64,000 bases of DNA from Lysobacter daejeonensis GH1-9 (GCF_000768355.1 NZ_AVPU01000014.1:1-64000), one strand, 5' to 3'. Positions 17,354-27,604 are shown, numbered from the stretch's first letter. A program made the numbers and translations. Notes: a model not told the origin generated them from the sequence alone.

Positions 17354-18541
17354 ATGACTTCGAATTACACGCTGGGCATGGCAGGCCCTATGAGTGTCGC
17401 AGAGTTCAGGGATTTCCTGCATCCGGGGCAGTGGAGTGAGCGACTGCCAAAAGGTATGGGCGGGACTCCGGTAAACCTTCTGTGCAAGGAGCTTCTTCGC
17501 CGGGGGCAAAGGCTGGTTCTTTTCAGCTGTGATCCGTCTGTTGAGAACGAGGTTGTTCTCACCGGCGACAACCTCAGGATATGCATAGGGCCGCTAGGCA
17601 CCCGGCCAGCGCGCAACTTCTTCAAAACGGCGCGTTCCTATCTTCGACACGCGATCCTGAGGGAGCGGCCCGATATCGTCCATGCACAGTGGACGTATGA
17701 ATATGCGATGGCGGTACAGCAGCTTGATATCCCGCAGGTCGTTACTGCGCACGACGCGCCGTTACGTTGCCTTTGGCACAGCCTCATACCTTTCCGTGCT
17801 GCCAAGACGGCGATGGCCTATAGCGTCATGATGCGGGCGCGAAAAATCGTGAGCGTCTCTCCCTATGTGGCAGAGCACATAAGGCGCTATGCGTTCTATC
17901 GTCGGCCGGAGCAAATCATTCCCAATGGCATGCCGGCAGAAGCATTCATCGGCGACGTTGCTCCCGGCGTGAAAACAGGAGCAATTACCTTTGCAACCGT
18001 TCTGGTGGGATGGGGTGCATACAAGAATGGCCAAGCGGCGATCAAGGCATTTGCAAGGGTCCGAACCAAGCATCCCGAAGCCCGGCTATTGATGTTTGGC
18101 GCCGGTCACGGCGGTGGCGATCCGGCAGCAAGTTGGGCGCGCGAACGCACGCTTGCAGCGGGTATCGAGTTCGTTGGCGCACTTCCCTACGACCTGCTGA
18201 TGAAGCGTCTCGCCAAGGAGGTGGATGTGCTCGTGCATCCTTCTTTGGTTGAGTCGCAGGGGATGGCTCTGATTGAGGCGATGGCCCGCGGGATTCCGGT
18301 CATCGGTGGCCACAGGAGTGGCGGAGTGCCTTGGACGCTCGACAATGGCCGGGCAGGGCGCCTGGTCGATGTGCGTTCACCGGACGCTATTGCAGCTGCG
18401 ATGCACGAGCTGGCAATGGATGCTGAATTGCGTCGATCCTTGGCCATTGCCGCCCTTGATCATGCGAGGGCGGCATTCCACGTCGAGAAGGTGGCAGACG
18501 CCTGGCAGTCTGTGTACGACGATCTGGCGGCGCAACGATGA
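17354..18541 (+). CDS. Glycosyltransferase family 4
   Basis: The 395-aa protein has the GT-B two-domain layout: KGMGGTPVNLLCKELLRRGQ near the N-terminus and DIVHAQWTYEYAMA. In the C-terminal domain LVHPSLVESQGMALIEAMA carries the EX7E-type acidic pair. It would add one sugar of the repeat unit at the cytoplasmic face; donor and linkage cannot be read from sequence. ATG 17354 was chosen as upstream frame sequence is antisense-like. It overlaps the next gene by ATGA. Confidence 0.85.
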   Translation: MTSNYTLGMAGPMSVAEFRDFLHPGQWSERLPKGMGGTPVNLLCKELLRRGQRLVLFSCDPSVENEVVLTGDNLRICIGPLGTRPARNFFKTARSYLRHAILRERPDIVHAQWTYEYAMAVQQLDIPQVVTAHDAPLRCLWHSLIPFRAAKTAMAYSVMMRARKIVSVSPYVAEHIRRYAFYRRPEQIIPNGMPAEAFIGDVAPGVKTGAITFATVLVGWGAYKNGQAAIKAFARVRTKHPEARLLMFGAGHGGGDPAASWARERTLAAGIEFVGALPYDLLMKRLAKEVDVLVHPSLVESQGMALIEAMARGIPVIGGHRSGGVPWTLDNGRAGRLVDVRSPDAIAAAMHELAMDAELRRSLAIAALDHARAAFHVEKVADAWQSVYDDLAAQR

Positions 18542-19629
18542 GAGTGCTGCACGTCCTCAACGAGTTGCGTCCTTCCGGTGCGGAGACGATGCTCCGTCTT
18601 GCTGGGCCTATCTGGAATAGCGCGGGATATCAATGCGACATCTTGTCGACGGGCCAGGATGTCGGCCCATATGCGGAAGCACTGCGATCTGCTGGCTATC
18701 AGGTCCATCATCTTGCGGCGCGCAAGAACCCTGCTTACTTCGTCGAATTCGCGAATCTGGTGAGGCGTGGTGGCTATGACGTGGTTCACCAGCATGCTGA
18801 GGGGATGCGCTATTGGTTCTGTCTGGCGGCCTTGGCCGTCGGAGCGAAGGTCGCAGCCACGGTGCATAGCAATTTCTCGTTCGATGGCTCGCTGAGATGG
18901 CGCCGCGCCTGGCAGCGTCGGCACTTGCAGCGCCTTGGGGTGGCCTTTATCGCAATCGCTCCTGGAGTCAGGGCAAACGAGGCTCGCCGCTTTGGCATTG
19001 AGTCGAGGTTGGTGTGGAACTGGTTCGATAGCGAAAAGTTCCGGCCAGTCACCAGCGAAGAGCGGATGCTTGCAAGACGCAGCTTTGGGCTGAGCGATCA
19101 TGACAAGGTGGTCGTCTCGCTAGGCAACTGTTCTGAAGTCAAGAACCATGCGGCGCTCCTTGGAGCGCTCACCCATATGCCCGGTGTGAAATACCTGCAT
19201 GTGGGGCAGGAAGATCACCAGTGTTCGGAGCAGAGGCTTGCCAAGGAAGTGGGGCTGTCCAGCCGCGTCCACTTTCTGGGATGGCTCGATGACCCACGAA
19301 CCGCGCTTGCTGCCTCTGATGTTTATGTGATGCCGTCTTTATTCGAAGGTCTTGGAGTTGCGGCCTTGGAAGCCATCGGCTCTGGTCTACCGTGCGTGCT
19401 TTCACGTGCTCCCGGCCTAGTGGACCTGGCGTCGCTCGGTTTGACGCTTGAATACGCGGATGCAACGCCAGAAGCGCTTGCGAAGGTCATCACGACAGTG
19501 CTCGATAGAGGGGGCTTTGAGTCCGGGGCGGCGGATGCCAATGCCCAGATGGTGATTAAGCGGCTGAGTCCAGCCGAGGGCGGTGCCGCTTACGCCAAGA
19601 TCTGGAGTGACCTAGCATGCTCGAGCTGA
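18538..19629 (+). CDS. Glycosyltransferase family 4
   Basis: The 363-aa GT-B enzyme starts RVLHVLNELRPSGAETML, typical of GT4, and has YDVVHQHAEG and the donor-site segment MPSLFEGLGVAALEAIGSGLPC. It overlaps the preceding glycosyltransferase by 4 nt (ATGA), so the two are translationally coupled. Sugar specificity is unknown. Confidence 0.85.
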   Translation: MRVLHVLNELRPSGAETMLRLAGPIWNSAGYQCDILSTGQDVGPYAEALRSAGYQVHHLAARKNPAYFVEFANLVRRGGYDVVHQHAEGMRYWFCLAALAVGAKVAATVHSNFSFDGSLRWRRAWQRRHLQRLGVAFIAIAPGVRANEARRFGIESRLVWNWFDSEKFRPVTSEERMLARRSFGLSDHDKVVVSLGNCSEVKNHAALLGALTHMPGVKYLHVGQEDHQCSEQRLAKEVGLSSRVHFLGWLDDPRTALAASDVYVMPSLFEGLGVAALEAIGSGLPCVLSRAPGLVDLASLGLTLEYADATPEALAKVITTVLDRGGFESGAADANAQMVIKRLSPAEGGAAYAKIWSDLACSS

Positions 19630-19668
19630 AGCATTCCACACTGGCATGCATCGTTATGTCGTCCAGGG

Positions 19669-21009
19669 ATGTTGAGCAGTGCTGCTCAACATATCGGAAT
19701 GAATAAGTCGTTCGATCTCACTAAAGGGAACAGATTGCCGCCGCGGTTCGGCGTGATCCAATTTCCATTGAGAGCGGTTCCGGTGGCTGCCCTGCTGGGA
19801 CTGACTGGGCTTGGTTCCGCTGCGCTGCAGGCTGTTTCCGGGCGGCAATATGTCGCGGAATCAATGCGAATGTTCGGACATAGCGCGCCGTTTCTGTTTA
19901 CGGTGGTCAGCCGTGTCCTGAATCTTATGCTGGTGATTGCCATAATCGCCATGCCCTTGATGGCTGCCCCTAAAAAGCGGCGTGCACCGATCCTGCTTGC
20001 GTTCGGCGCTGCCTTCTTTTTTCTGACTAACGATATTTTTGGTTCTCTTTTCGGTCGATATCCGGGAGGGATCGAGCCTCTTCCCGTCATGGCCTTGGTG
20101 GCAATGGTTGTCACGCTGGTGTTCGGACGTGTTCATCACGATGAACTGATCCGCTTCGCAAGATTCATTTTGCGCCTGATGGTTTTCGGCAGCCTGCTTT
20201 GCGCGGTTGTGATTCCAGATTGGTCATACGTTGCCGACAGTTATGCTGGTTCTCACAGGTTGATCGGGCTGTTCAACCACCCCAGAGCGCTTGCCATTCA
20301 GGCGGGCGGGTTGTTTGTTATTGAACTCTTCTTCGTCGACGGCGCGAAGTGGAAGCGGGGCGCGTCGATGTTTGGGGCAGTTATGGCGATTCTCCTGTCC
20401 GTCTCCAAGACGACGATTGCGTTGATTCCTGTCGTGATGTCGATATATGCAACTGCCACGCTCGGCGAGCGGAGGGGCGGGCACTCGCGAATCGTGAGGT
20501 TGCTCCTGGTGATGCTTGTTATCGGAGCTATTCCGTTTATTGGCTATTCGCTATACGGGAATTTCGTGGCCGAAAACGCCTCGCGCTTGGAGACGCTAAC
20601 CGGTCGATCTGCGTTGTGGTCGAATGTATACACATCCTGGTTGCAGGATCCCATGTTTGGTAATGGGGCCGGATTCTTTGAGAACTCAGGGTACGCTAAT
20701 GCCCATAACCTCTTCCTGCAGTCCCTTTCGGATGGCGGAGTTGTCGGTGTCGTTGGTTTGGTGGTTTTCGTCGGCTTGTTGGTGCGTTTTGCCTTCAAGG
20801 GCAGAGCGAAAGATGGATGGCTCGGTATATCGCTCTTGACCGTGGTCCTGTTTGTCGGTCTAAGCGAAAACGTATTCGCGTTCGAAAATTTGTACTCAGG
20901 CGAGTATTTTGTGTTCCTGCTGTCTGTTCTTTGTGTTGGGAGTGATCGCGTGTGTTCCAATGGCTCCGTCCCTTTGATGAAGCGAAGGGAGTCGGGTAGT
21001 TATGACTAG
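19669..21009 (+). CDS. wzy: O-antigen polymerase / ligase-like membrane protein (Wzy)
   Basis: The 446-aa protein has about ten membrane helices and a Wzy_C-like periplasmic loop with RLIGLFNHPRALA, RLETLTGRSALWSNVY and NAHNLFLQSLSDGGVVG. It is the second polymerase/ligase candidate of this locus. GC is clearly lower than in the flanks. Either ATG 19669 or ATG 19699 could be the start; neither has a good ribosome site, and the first sits at the edge of an inverted repeat. Confidence 0.82.
   Translation: MLSSAAQHIGMNKSFDLTKGNRLPPRFGVIQFPLRAVPVAALLGLTGLGSAALQAVSGRQYVAESMRMFGHSAPFLFTVVSRVLNLMLVIAIIAMPLMAAPKKRRAPILLAFGAAFFFLTNDIFGSLFGRYPGGIEPLPVMALVAMVVTLVFGRVHHDELIRFARFILRLMVFGSLLCAVVIPDWSYVADSYAGSHRLIGLFNHPRALAIQAGGLFVIELFFVDGAKWKRGASMFGAVMAILLSVSKTTIALIPVVMSIYATATLGERRGGHSRIVRLLLVMLVIGAIPFIGYSLYGNFVAENASRLETLTGRSALWSNVYTSWLQDPMFGNGAGFFENSGYANAHNLFLQSLSDGGVVGVVGLVVFVGLLVRFAFKGRAKDGWLGISLLTVVLFVGLSENVFAFENLYSGEYFVFLLSVLCVGSDRVCSNGSVPLMKRRESGSYD
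19671..19690. repeat. Inverted repeat at the wzy start
   Basis: GTTGAGCAG and CTGCTCAAC are perfect 9-bp complements separated by TG. The dyad lies over the first codons of the longer wzy reading or immediately upstream of the shorter one. It could hinder translation initiation or bind a regulator. Confidence 0.6.
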
Positions 21010-21871
21010 GCATTTGGTGGCGCTACTTGCCTGCCACAATCGCAAGAAGAAGACGGTCGAATGCTTGGCGGCGTTCTATGCTCAGGGCGCGGACCTCGAC
21101 GTTGCGCTGAGTGCTGTGCTCGTTGACGACGGCAGTAGTGATGGAACAGCGGACGCCGTCCGTGCGGAATTTCCCGATGTTGCGGTTGAGCGTGGCGATG
21201 GCAACCTCTTCTGGTGCAGAGGTATGCATCGCGCTCAAGAGGTTGCCGTGAAGTCGCGGCCGGACTTCCTGCTCTGGCTTAACGATGACACTACTGTGGC
21301 GCCGGGTGCGCTGCGCAATCTTCTCGCTGTACACGATCGGGCGAAAGAGCGCGGTCAGGACGTTGTCGTTGTGGGAACTACGATAGATCCCACAACCAGC
21401 GCGCTCAGCTACGGCGGGCTGAAGCCAGTATCGCGCTTGCGGCGCTACAGCTTCGTGAAGCTTCCGATCTCCTCGGAATCGCAGGAGTGCGTTGCGATGA
21501 ACGGAAACATCGTACTGGTACCGCGAGCGATCTACGAGCGAGTTGACTTGGATCCCGTGTTCGAGCACGCGCTCGGGGACATCGACTACGCCCTGCGGGT
21601 TCGTGCGGCGGGTTTCTCCGTTGCTGTTGCGCCAGGATTCTCGGGTAGCTGCTCGGCAAACGTGGCAGCGGGAACGAGTATGGATCCATCGCTGCCAATG
21701 TGGGCCCGCTGGCAGAAATTCATCGGGAGGAAGGGGCTTCCTCCGTCCTCGTGGCGTCATTTCGTGAAGCGGCACGCCGGCTGGGCTTGGCCGCTGTACT
21801 TCACCTATCCATACGTTAACTTCGTGTTGCGTATCGCCAAGGATTGCGTTCTTGGCAAGGAGAGGAATTGA
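21002..21871 (+). CDS. Glycosyltransferase family 2 (rhamnosyl/galactosyl-type)
   Basis: The 289-aa GT-A protein has ALLACHNRKKKTVECL, VLVDDGSSDGTADAVR, and LLWLNDDTTVAPGAL providing the DXD-like NDD. These match the GT2 group with rhamnosyltransferases. The C-terminus has a short hydrophobic segment (LYFTYPYVNFVL) near the membrane. It overlaps wzy by 8 nt. Confidence 0.87.
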   Translation: MTRHLVALLACHNRKKKTVECLAAFYAQGADLDVALSAVLVDDGSSDGTADAVRAEFPDVAVERGDGNLFWCRGMHRAQEVAVKSRPDFLLWLNDDTTVAPGALRNLLAVHDRAKERGQDVVVVGTTIDPTTSALSYGGLKPVSRLRRYSFVKLPISSESQECVAMNGNIVLVPRAIYERVDLDPVFEHALGDIDYALRVRAAGFSVAVAPGFSGSCSANVAAGTSMDPSLPMWARWQKFIGRKGLPPSSWRHFVKRHAGWAWPLYFTYPYVNFVLRIAKDCVLGKERN

Positions 21872-21872
21872 C

Positions 21873-23039
21873 ATGGCGGTGCGGAGTTCCCTCGCGCGCC
21901 AAGAAGCAAGGCGGGTGCTGATCGTGCAGCGCCGCCTGACGCACTACCGTGTGCCCTTCTTTGAACGGCTGCGTGGTGAGATGAAGAGGCGCGGAGTCGA
22001 GCTGGTGCTCGCGCATGGCGACCCCACGACAACGGAAGCGTCTAAGCGTGATGAAGGCGAGCTCCCTTGGGCGTACAGACTGGGAACCCGGTACCTGTTA
22101 GGGGGACGCGTTTGCTGGCAGCCATTCTCGTCCCTTGCCCAGAACTCGGACCTTGTCATCCTTACCCATGAGAACAAGCTGCTCTGTAATCTTTGGGCGC
22201 AGTACAGGCTGGCTGGCCCGCGCGTGGCGCTGTGGGGGCATGGTGCCAACCTGCAAGGCTCTAGCACGAGCTGGCGTGAGCGATTCAAGCGACGCACAGC
22301 CCTGCAGGCCGATTGGTGGTTCGGCTATACCGAGCTCAGTCGTGCACTGATCCTAGGCAACGGATTTCCAGCAGGCAGGATCACTGTCGTCGACAATGCG
22401 ATTGATACGTTGACGCTGCGCAAGCAATGTGAGGCCGTACTTCCGGAGCAGTTGTCGGCGTGGCGTCGTCAACTCGGGTCTGCAGGAAACCGGATTGGGG
22501 TGTTTCTTGGATCCCTGTATGGCGAGAAGCGGATCGATTTTTTGCTGGATGCCGCGTCGAAGATTCGCGCGCGGGTTCCGGATTTCGAGCTCGTGATCGT
22601 CGGAACTGGTCCAGAGAGCGGCAAGGTCGAGGCATTCTGCGCGACAAATGCATGGGCGCGTTACCTAGGGCCATTGATCGGGGAGCAAAAGGCGCAGGTG
22701 CTTGCCTTGGCTCACGTGATGTTGAACCCTGGTTTGGTCGGCTTGGGGATACTTGACTCGTTTGTCTGCCAGGTACCCTTGGTGACCACGGACTGCGGTC
22801 TTCATAGCCCGGAGATCGCATACCTGGAGAATGGCCGGAACGGCGCCATGACGCGGGATGTCATGGCGGAATATGTTGACGTCGTGGTCAGTCTTCTCGT
22901 CGATGGCGAATATCGCGCGCAGCTGGTGGCCGGTTGCGCTGCCAGCGCATCGCGCTACACGATCGACAACATGGCACATCGGTTCGCGGACGGCATCATG
23001 GAGTGTCTCGCCAGGCCTGTACATCGGAGTGTTTCTTGA
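21873..23039 (+). CDS. Glycosyltransferase family 4
   Basis: The 388-aa GT-B enzyme has LIVQRRLTHYRVPFFERL at the N-terminus and GVFLGSLYGEKRIDFLLDA at the start of the C-terminal domain. LNPGLVGLGILDSFVCQVP replaces the more usual ESFG-type motif, so the donor site is somewhat divergent. AAGGAG lies 9 nt before ATG 21873, which fixes the start. Its stop overlaps the TTG start of the next gene. Confidence 0.83.
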   Translation: MAVRSSLARQEARRVLIVQRRLTHYRVPFFERLRGEMKRRGVELVLAHGDPTTTEASKRDEGELPWAYRLGTRYLLGGRVCWQPFSSLAQNSDLVILTHENKLLCNLWAQYRLAGPRVALWGHGANLQGSSTSWRERFKRRTALQADWWFGYTELSRALILGNGFPAGRITVVDNAIDTLTLRKQCEAVLPEQLSAWRRQLGSAGNRIGVFLGSLYGEKRIDFLLDAASKIRARVPDFELVIVGTGPESGKVEAFCATNAWARYLGPLIGEQKAQVLALAHVMLNPGLVGLGILDSFVCQVPLVTTDCGLHSPEIAYLENGRNGAMTRDVMAEYVDVVVSLLVDGEYRAQLVAGCAASASRYTIDNMAHRFADGIMECLARPVHRSVS

Positions 23040-24192
23040 GAGTCCTGGTAGTCCATAACGCCTATCAGCAGCGCGGCGGCGAGGACGCCGTCGTACTCAA
23101 TGAAGTGACGATGCTTCGTGCCAAGGGGCACGATGTCCACCTGCATCTACTTAGCAATGAGAAGATTTCGGGCTGGATGGGGCGATTTCGAGCGGCCTGC
23201 GCGGCGGTCTTCTCAATCGCCTCCTATCGGAGGATCTCGGTGATCATCGACGGATTCAAACCTGACGTCGTCCATGTGCACAATTTTTTTCCGCTGATGT
23301 CCCCGGCGGTGTTTTATGCCTGCGCCCGGAAGCGGGTGCCAAGCATATTTACGCTGCATAACTATCGGATCGTCTGTCCGACCGCTTTGCTCATGCACGA
23401 CGGAGTAGTGACTGAGAGAAGCCTTCGGGAAGGGCCCTGGTGGGCGGTGTCGCAAGGCGTCTATCGAGGTTCATGGCTGGGCACTGCGGCACTAGCGACC
23501 ATGATCTCCGTGCACCGGCGCATCGGCACGTGGTCCCGGCGTGTAACCCGCTTCATCGCATTGACGGGATTTGCGGCTTCAAAGTTCGCTGCCGCTGGCA
23601 TTCCGGGTGAGCGGATTTCGGTCAAGTCCAACTTTGTGGACGTTCCGCTGCAGTCGGACCGGGACCGCTCCGGCTTTCTGTTTGCTGGACGCCTTTCTCC
23701 CGAGAAGGGCGTCGAGGTGCTGGTCGACGCAGTGAAGCTCCTCGACGGGGCATTGGTAAAGATTGCGGGAGGCGGACCGCTGGAGGGAAGGCTGTCGGGC
23801 GCTCCGGGTCTCATACCGCTCGGCGTGCTGGGCGCGGATGCGATGTATCGAGAGATGGCCTCTTCCCAGGCATTGATCCTGCCAAGTGTCTGGTACGAAG
23901 GATTTCCGATGGTTCTCGTGGAAGCTTATGCGTGCGGCCTGCCCGTCATCGCGAGCCGACTAGGGGCCATGGCGGAACTGGTGGACGACGGGGTGACAGG
24001 ATTGCTGTTTGATCCCGGTTCCGCGGACGACCTCGCGCGCAAGATGCGTTGGGCCATGGAACACCCGGAAGCGATGGCCAGGATGGGGCGTGCGGCGCGC
24101 GCGCGCTATGAGGCCGAGTATACGCAGGAAATCAACTATTCCCAGTTGGTGGCGATCTATCGTGACGCCATGGATGCCGTAGGGCGAACAGA

Positions 24193-24196
<4 letters not shown>
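23036..24196 (+). CDS. Glycosyltransferase family 4, TTG start
   Basis: The 386-aa protein begins RVLVVHNAYQQRGGEDAVV, a well-known GT4 opening, followed by HVHNFFPLMSPA and TLHNYRIVCP. The donor site is LPSVWYEGFPMVLVEAYACG. The only initiation codon that gives this opening is TTG at 23036, overlapping the previous stop (TTGA); this implies translational coupling. It overlaps the next gene by ATGA. Confidence 0.85.
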
Positions 24197-25181
<985 letters not shown>

Positions 25182-25316
25182 TGACCTGCCCCCACTGAGC
25201 CGTACCACGTGAAGCTGTAAAGTCCGTCAACCACGAGGACGGACATAAAGAAGAGTCGTTTCACTACCGAGCAGATTATCGGATTAATCAAGCAGGCGGA
25301 CGCCGGCACATCGGTG
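25182..25316 (+). mobile_element. IS3-family insertion sequence remnant (left end and start of orfA)
   Basis: TGACCTGCCCCCACTGAG resembles the terminal repeat of IS3-group elements of the IS407 type. From 25245 the frame reads KKSRFTTEQIIGLIKQADAG, which matches the N-terminus of IS3 OrfA, but the start codon is ATA rather than ATG. The homology ends near 25316, so most of the transposase is missing. The element probably brought in or flanked the HNH gene. Confidence 0.75.
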
Positions 25317-25332
25317 CTTATGAGGGGAAATC

Positions 25333-26349
25333 ATGCCTACAAATCGCTTTGGCTTGCCGCGTCACATACCTGCTGCAATTGCTTTAGAGGTTCGGCGCCG
25401 TTCGAAGTTTGGGTGCGTTATCTGCAGGAGCGCCTTCTATGAGTACGAGCACATCGAGCCGGAATTCGCCGAAGCCGAGCGCCATGAGGCGCAGAACATA
25501 TGTTGTTTATGTCCGTCCTGTCACTCTGAAGTTACTCGCGGGCAAAGATCGAAGGCGTCGGTGAGGGCGGCTTACGATCAGATCCAATCTGGAGAAGCGG
25601 AGGTCGGTAATCCCGTCGGTCCTATTGATCTCTTCGACGGTACGGCAGAGGTCGTGCTAGGCGGAATCGAGTACTCGCCATTGGTTCGCTGCGTGCTGCG
25701 ATACAACGGAAGCGAACTGATCCGGGTGAATCCAGGTGAAGGAGGTGAGCCTGGGGCCATTGACGCTGTTTTTACAGATGATGCTGGCGTGCCAGTCCTG
25801 TCCTTGGAGAAAAACGCATGGATTGGTTCAGTGGATCACTGGGATCTTTCGGTGACGGGGTCGCGGATTACCGTTAGAAAGCGCGAACGAGAGATCGCTT
25901 TACAGCTCCGGCTTGATCCTCCTGGGCGAATAGTGATTGAGCGGCTGGATATGCGCATTCATGATAGTCATGTGGTTGCGTCCGAAACGCATTACGCCGT
26001 CGGGCGTTACATGGAGGACGGACGGATCGGATGGTTCAGCGCTCAAGTGCGGATAACACGATCGTGCGAACGCGGAGTAGCGATCGATTTCATGTCCCCG
26101 GTCGATCTTGCGGCTACTGCGGAAGCGGTGCAGGAAGCCGTGCCACAACTGCGCAGTGCAGACGGCAGGTACATGATGGCAACTAGCTTGGGAGTGGCCT
26201 GGTTGCCAGCCGGAATCGTCATTGCGAGCGGTTGTGCTTTCGATATGTATGGAATGGCCAGTGGGCCGCGTCCGCTCGAAGAAGTTAGAAGGCGCGTATG
26301 GGCGGGCTCCGCATCCTTGAATCAATACCTTGCGACCGGCGAGGACTAA
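25333..26349 (+). CDS. HNH-type nuclease domain protein with unknown C-terminal domain
   Basis: The 338-aa protein has an N-terminal zinc-ribbon HNH-like domain: Cys28-x2-Cys31, EYEHI with His40, then Cys60-x2-Cys63-His64. Residues 100-338 are beta-rich with no family I recognise. GAGGGGA precedes the ATG. GC content is lower than in the surrounding genes, and it sits between an IS remnant and an intact galE, so it is probably acquired cargo. A defence or mobile-element role is possible, but nothing next to it names a system. Confidence 0.75.
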   Translation: MPTNRFGLPRHIPAAIALEVRRRSKFGCVICRSAFYEYEHIEPEFAEAERHEAQNICCLCPSCHSEVTRGQRSKASVRAAYDQIQSGEAEVGNPVGPIDLFDGTAEVVLGGIEYSPLVRCVLRYNGSELIRVNPGEGGEPGAIDAVFTDDAGVPVLSLEKNAWIGSVDHWDLSVTGSRITVRKREREIALQLRLDPPGRIVIERLDMRIHDSHVVASETHYAVGRYMEDGRIGWFSAQVRITRSCERGVAIDFMSPVDLAATAEAVQEAVPQLRSADGRYMMATSLGVAWLPAGIVIASGCAFDMYGMASGPRPLEEVRRRVWAGSASLNQYLATGED

Positions 26350-26407
26350 TTGAATCTTGATCGCGACCATCCGTGCTGGACAACGATTACACCAGCTAAT
26401 CGTTAGG
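26343..26407 (+). other. Possible degenerate attC-like site
   Basis: The segment after the HNH gene ends in GTTAGGC, the canonical R' core of integron attC sites, and begins with GACTAAT, which is 5 of 7 identical to the expected complementary R'' box. The 65-nt length fits. No second attC precedes the gene and no integrase is in the window, so this is only suggestive. Confidence 0.3.
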
Positions 26408-26442
26408 CGCAGACCGGGGTGTGGTCGATGGAGGAGGAGAAA

Positions 26443-27417
26443 ATGAAGACTTTGCTTTGCGGCGGCGCCGGCTATATCGGCAGCCACATGCTCAAGTGGC
26501 TCGTGGAACGCGGCCACTCCGTCACCGTCCTCGACAACCTCTCCACCGGCCATCGCGAAGCGGTGCAGTGGGGCGAGTTCGTGCAGGCGGACCTGCTCGA
26601 TCCGGCTTCGCTGGAAAGCGCATTCGCGGGGCGTTCGTTCGATGCGGTGATTCACTTCTGCGCCCGCTCGCTCGTGGGCGAGTCGGTCGCGCAGCCATAC
26701 GACTACTACGCCAACAACGTCGCCGGCACGCTCAACCTGCTGGAGGCGATGAAGCGGCATGGCGTGTCGAAGCTGGTGTTCTCCTCTACGGCCGCGGTGT
26801 TCGGCCATCCGGTGCAGGATTTCATCGACGAGGAGCATCCGAAGGCGCCGATCAATCCGTATGGCGCGAGCAAGCTGATGGTCGAGCGCATCCTGGCGGA
26901 TGCGGCGCAGGCGCACGGGCTGCGGTCGATGGCGTTGCGCTATTTCAATGCTGCGGGGGCGAGTCCGGAGAGCGACATCGGCGAGTCGCACCAGCCCGAG
27001 ACGCACCTTATCCCCAACGCGCTGCGTGCGGCCTTGGGCACGGGGCCGGGCCTCAAGGTGTTCGGCAGCGATTACCCCACGCCCGATGGCACCTGCGTGC
27101 GCGACTACGTGCACGTGGATGACCTGGCCCAGGCGCACGAGCAGGCGCTGGCCTACATGGACACGCACGAGGGCGCGCATGCCTTCAACCTCGGCAACGG
27201 GCAGGGGTTCTCCGTGCGCGAAGTGATCGACGCGGCATCAAGGGTGGCCGGCCGCCCGGTGCCCTACGAACTGGCGCCGCGTCGTGCCGGCGACCCGCCG
27301 GTGCTGGTGGCCTCTAGCCAGCGCGCCCGCGCCGAGCTGGGCTGGTCGCCGCGTTACACGTCCCTCGACGACATCATCGAAACCGCCTACCGCTGGCACC
27401 GCAACCCGCGCTACTGA
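26443..27417 (+). CDS. galE: UDP-glucose 4-epimerase
   Basis: The 324-aa extended SDR has GGAGYIGSH for NAD binding, FSSTAAVFG, and NPYGASKLMVE with the catalytic Tyr/Lys. The C-terminal half has RYFNAAGAS and LRDYVHVDDLA-like VRDYVHVDDLA, as in GalE. It interconverts UDP-Glc and UDP-Gal, or the GlcNAc forms, for the polysaccharide. A strong GGAGGAGA site precedes ATG 26443. Its N-terminus differs from the decayed copy at 24984, so it is a second lineage and not the rejoined half. Confidence 0.92.
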   Translation: MKTLLCGGAGYIGSHMLKWLVERGHSVTVLDNLSTGHREAVQWGEFVQADLLDPASLESAFAGRSFDAVIHFCARSLVGESVAQPYDYYANNVAGTLNLLEAMKRHGVSKLVFSSTAAVFGHPVQDFIDEEHPKAPINPYGASKLMVERILADAAQAHGLRSMALRYFNAAGASPESDIGESHQPETHLIPNALRAALGTGPGLKVFGSDYPTPDGTCVRDYVHVDDLAQAHEQALAYMDTHEGAHAFNLGNGQGFSVREVIDAASRVAGRPVPYELAPRRAGDPPVLVASSQRARAELGWSPRYTSLDDIIETAYRWHRNPRY

Positions 27418-27423
27418 GCGGGC

Positions 27424-27449
27424 GGGTAGGGATAGGCAAATTCCTACCC
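27424..27449. promoter_or_regulatory. Dyad upstream of the 27605 gene
   Basis: GGGTAGG and CCTACCC form a perfect 7-bp inverted repeat, and the internal TAGGCAAATTCCTA resembles binding sites of LuxR/RcsB-type response regulators. No T-run follows, so it is less likely to be a terminator. Confidence 0.4.
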
Positions 27450-27604
27450 CACAACGCGCCTTCCGCTGATGCCCTTGCTGCGCCCTTGCGAACATAGTCC
27501 TCTCCGCTCCGGCCACACCCAGTGGCCCACGGCCCACGACGGGCCCGGAGCAGGACCCGCCGGCCTTCCGCCGGCCCACAAGGAACGCAACAAGGAGCGT
27601 CACA

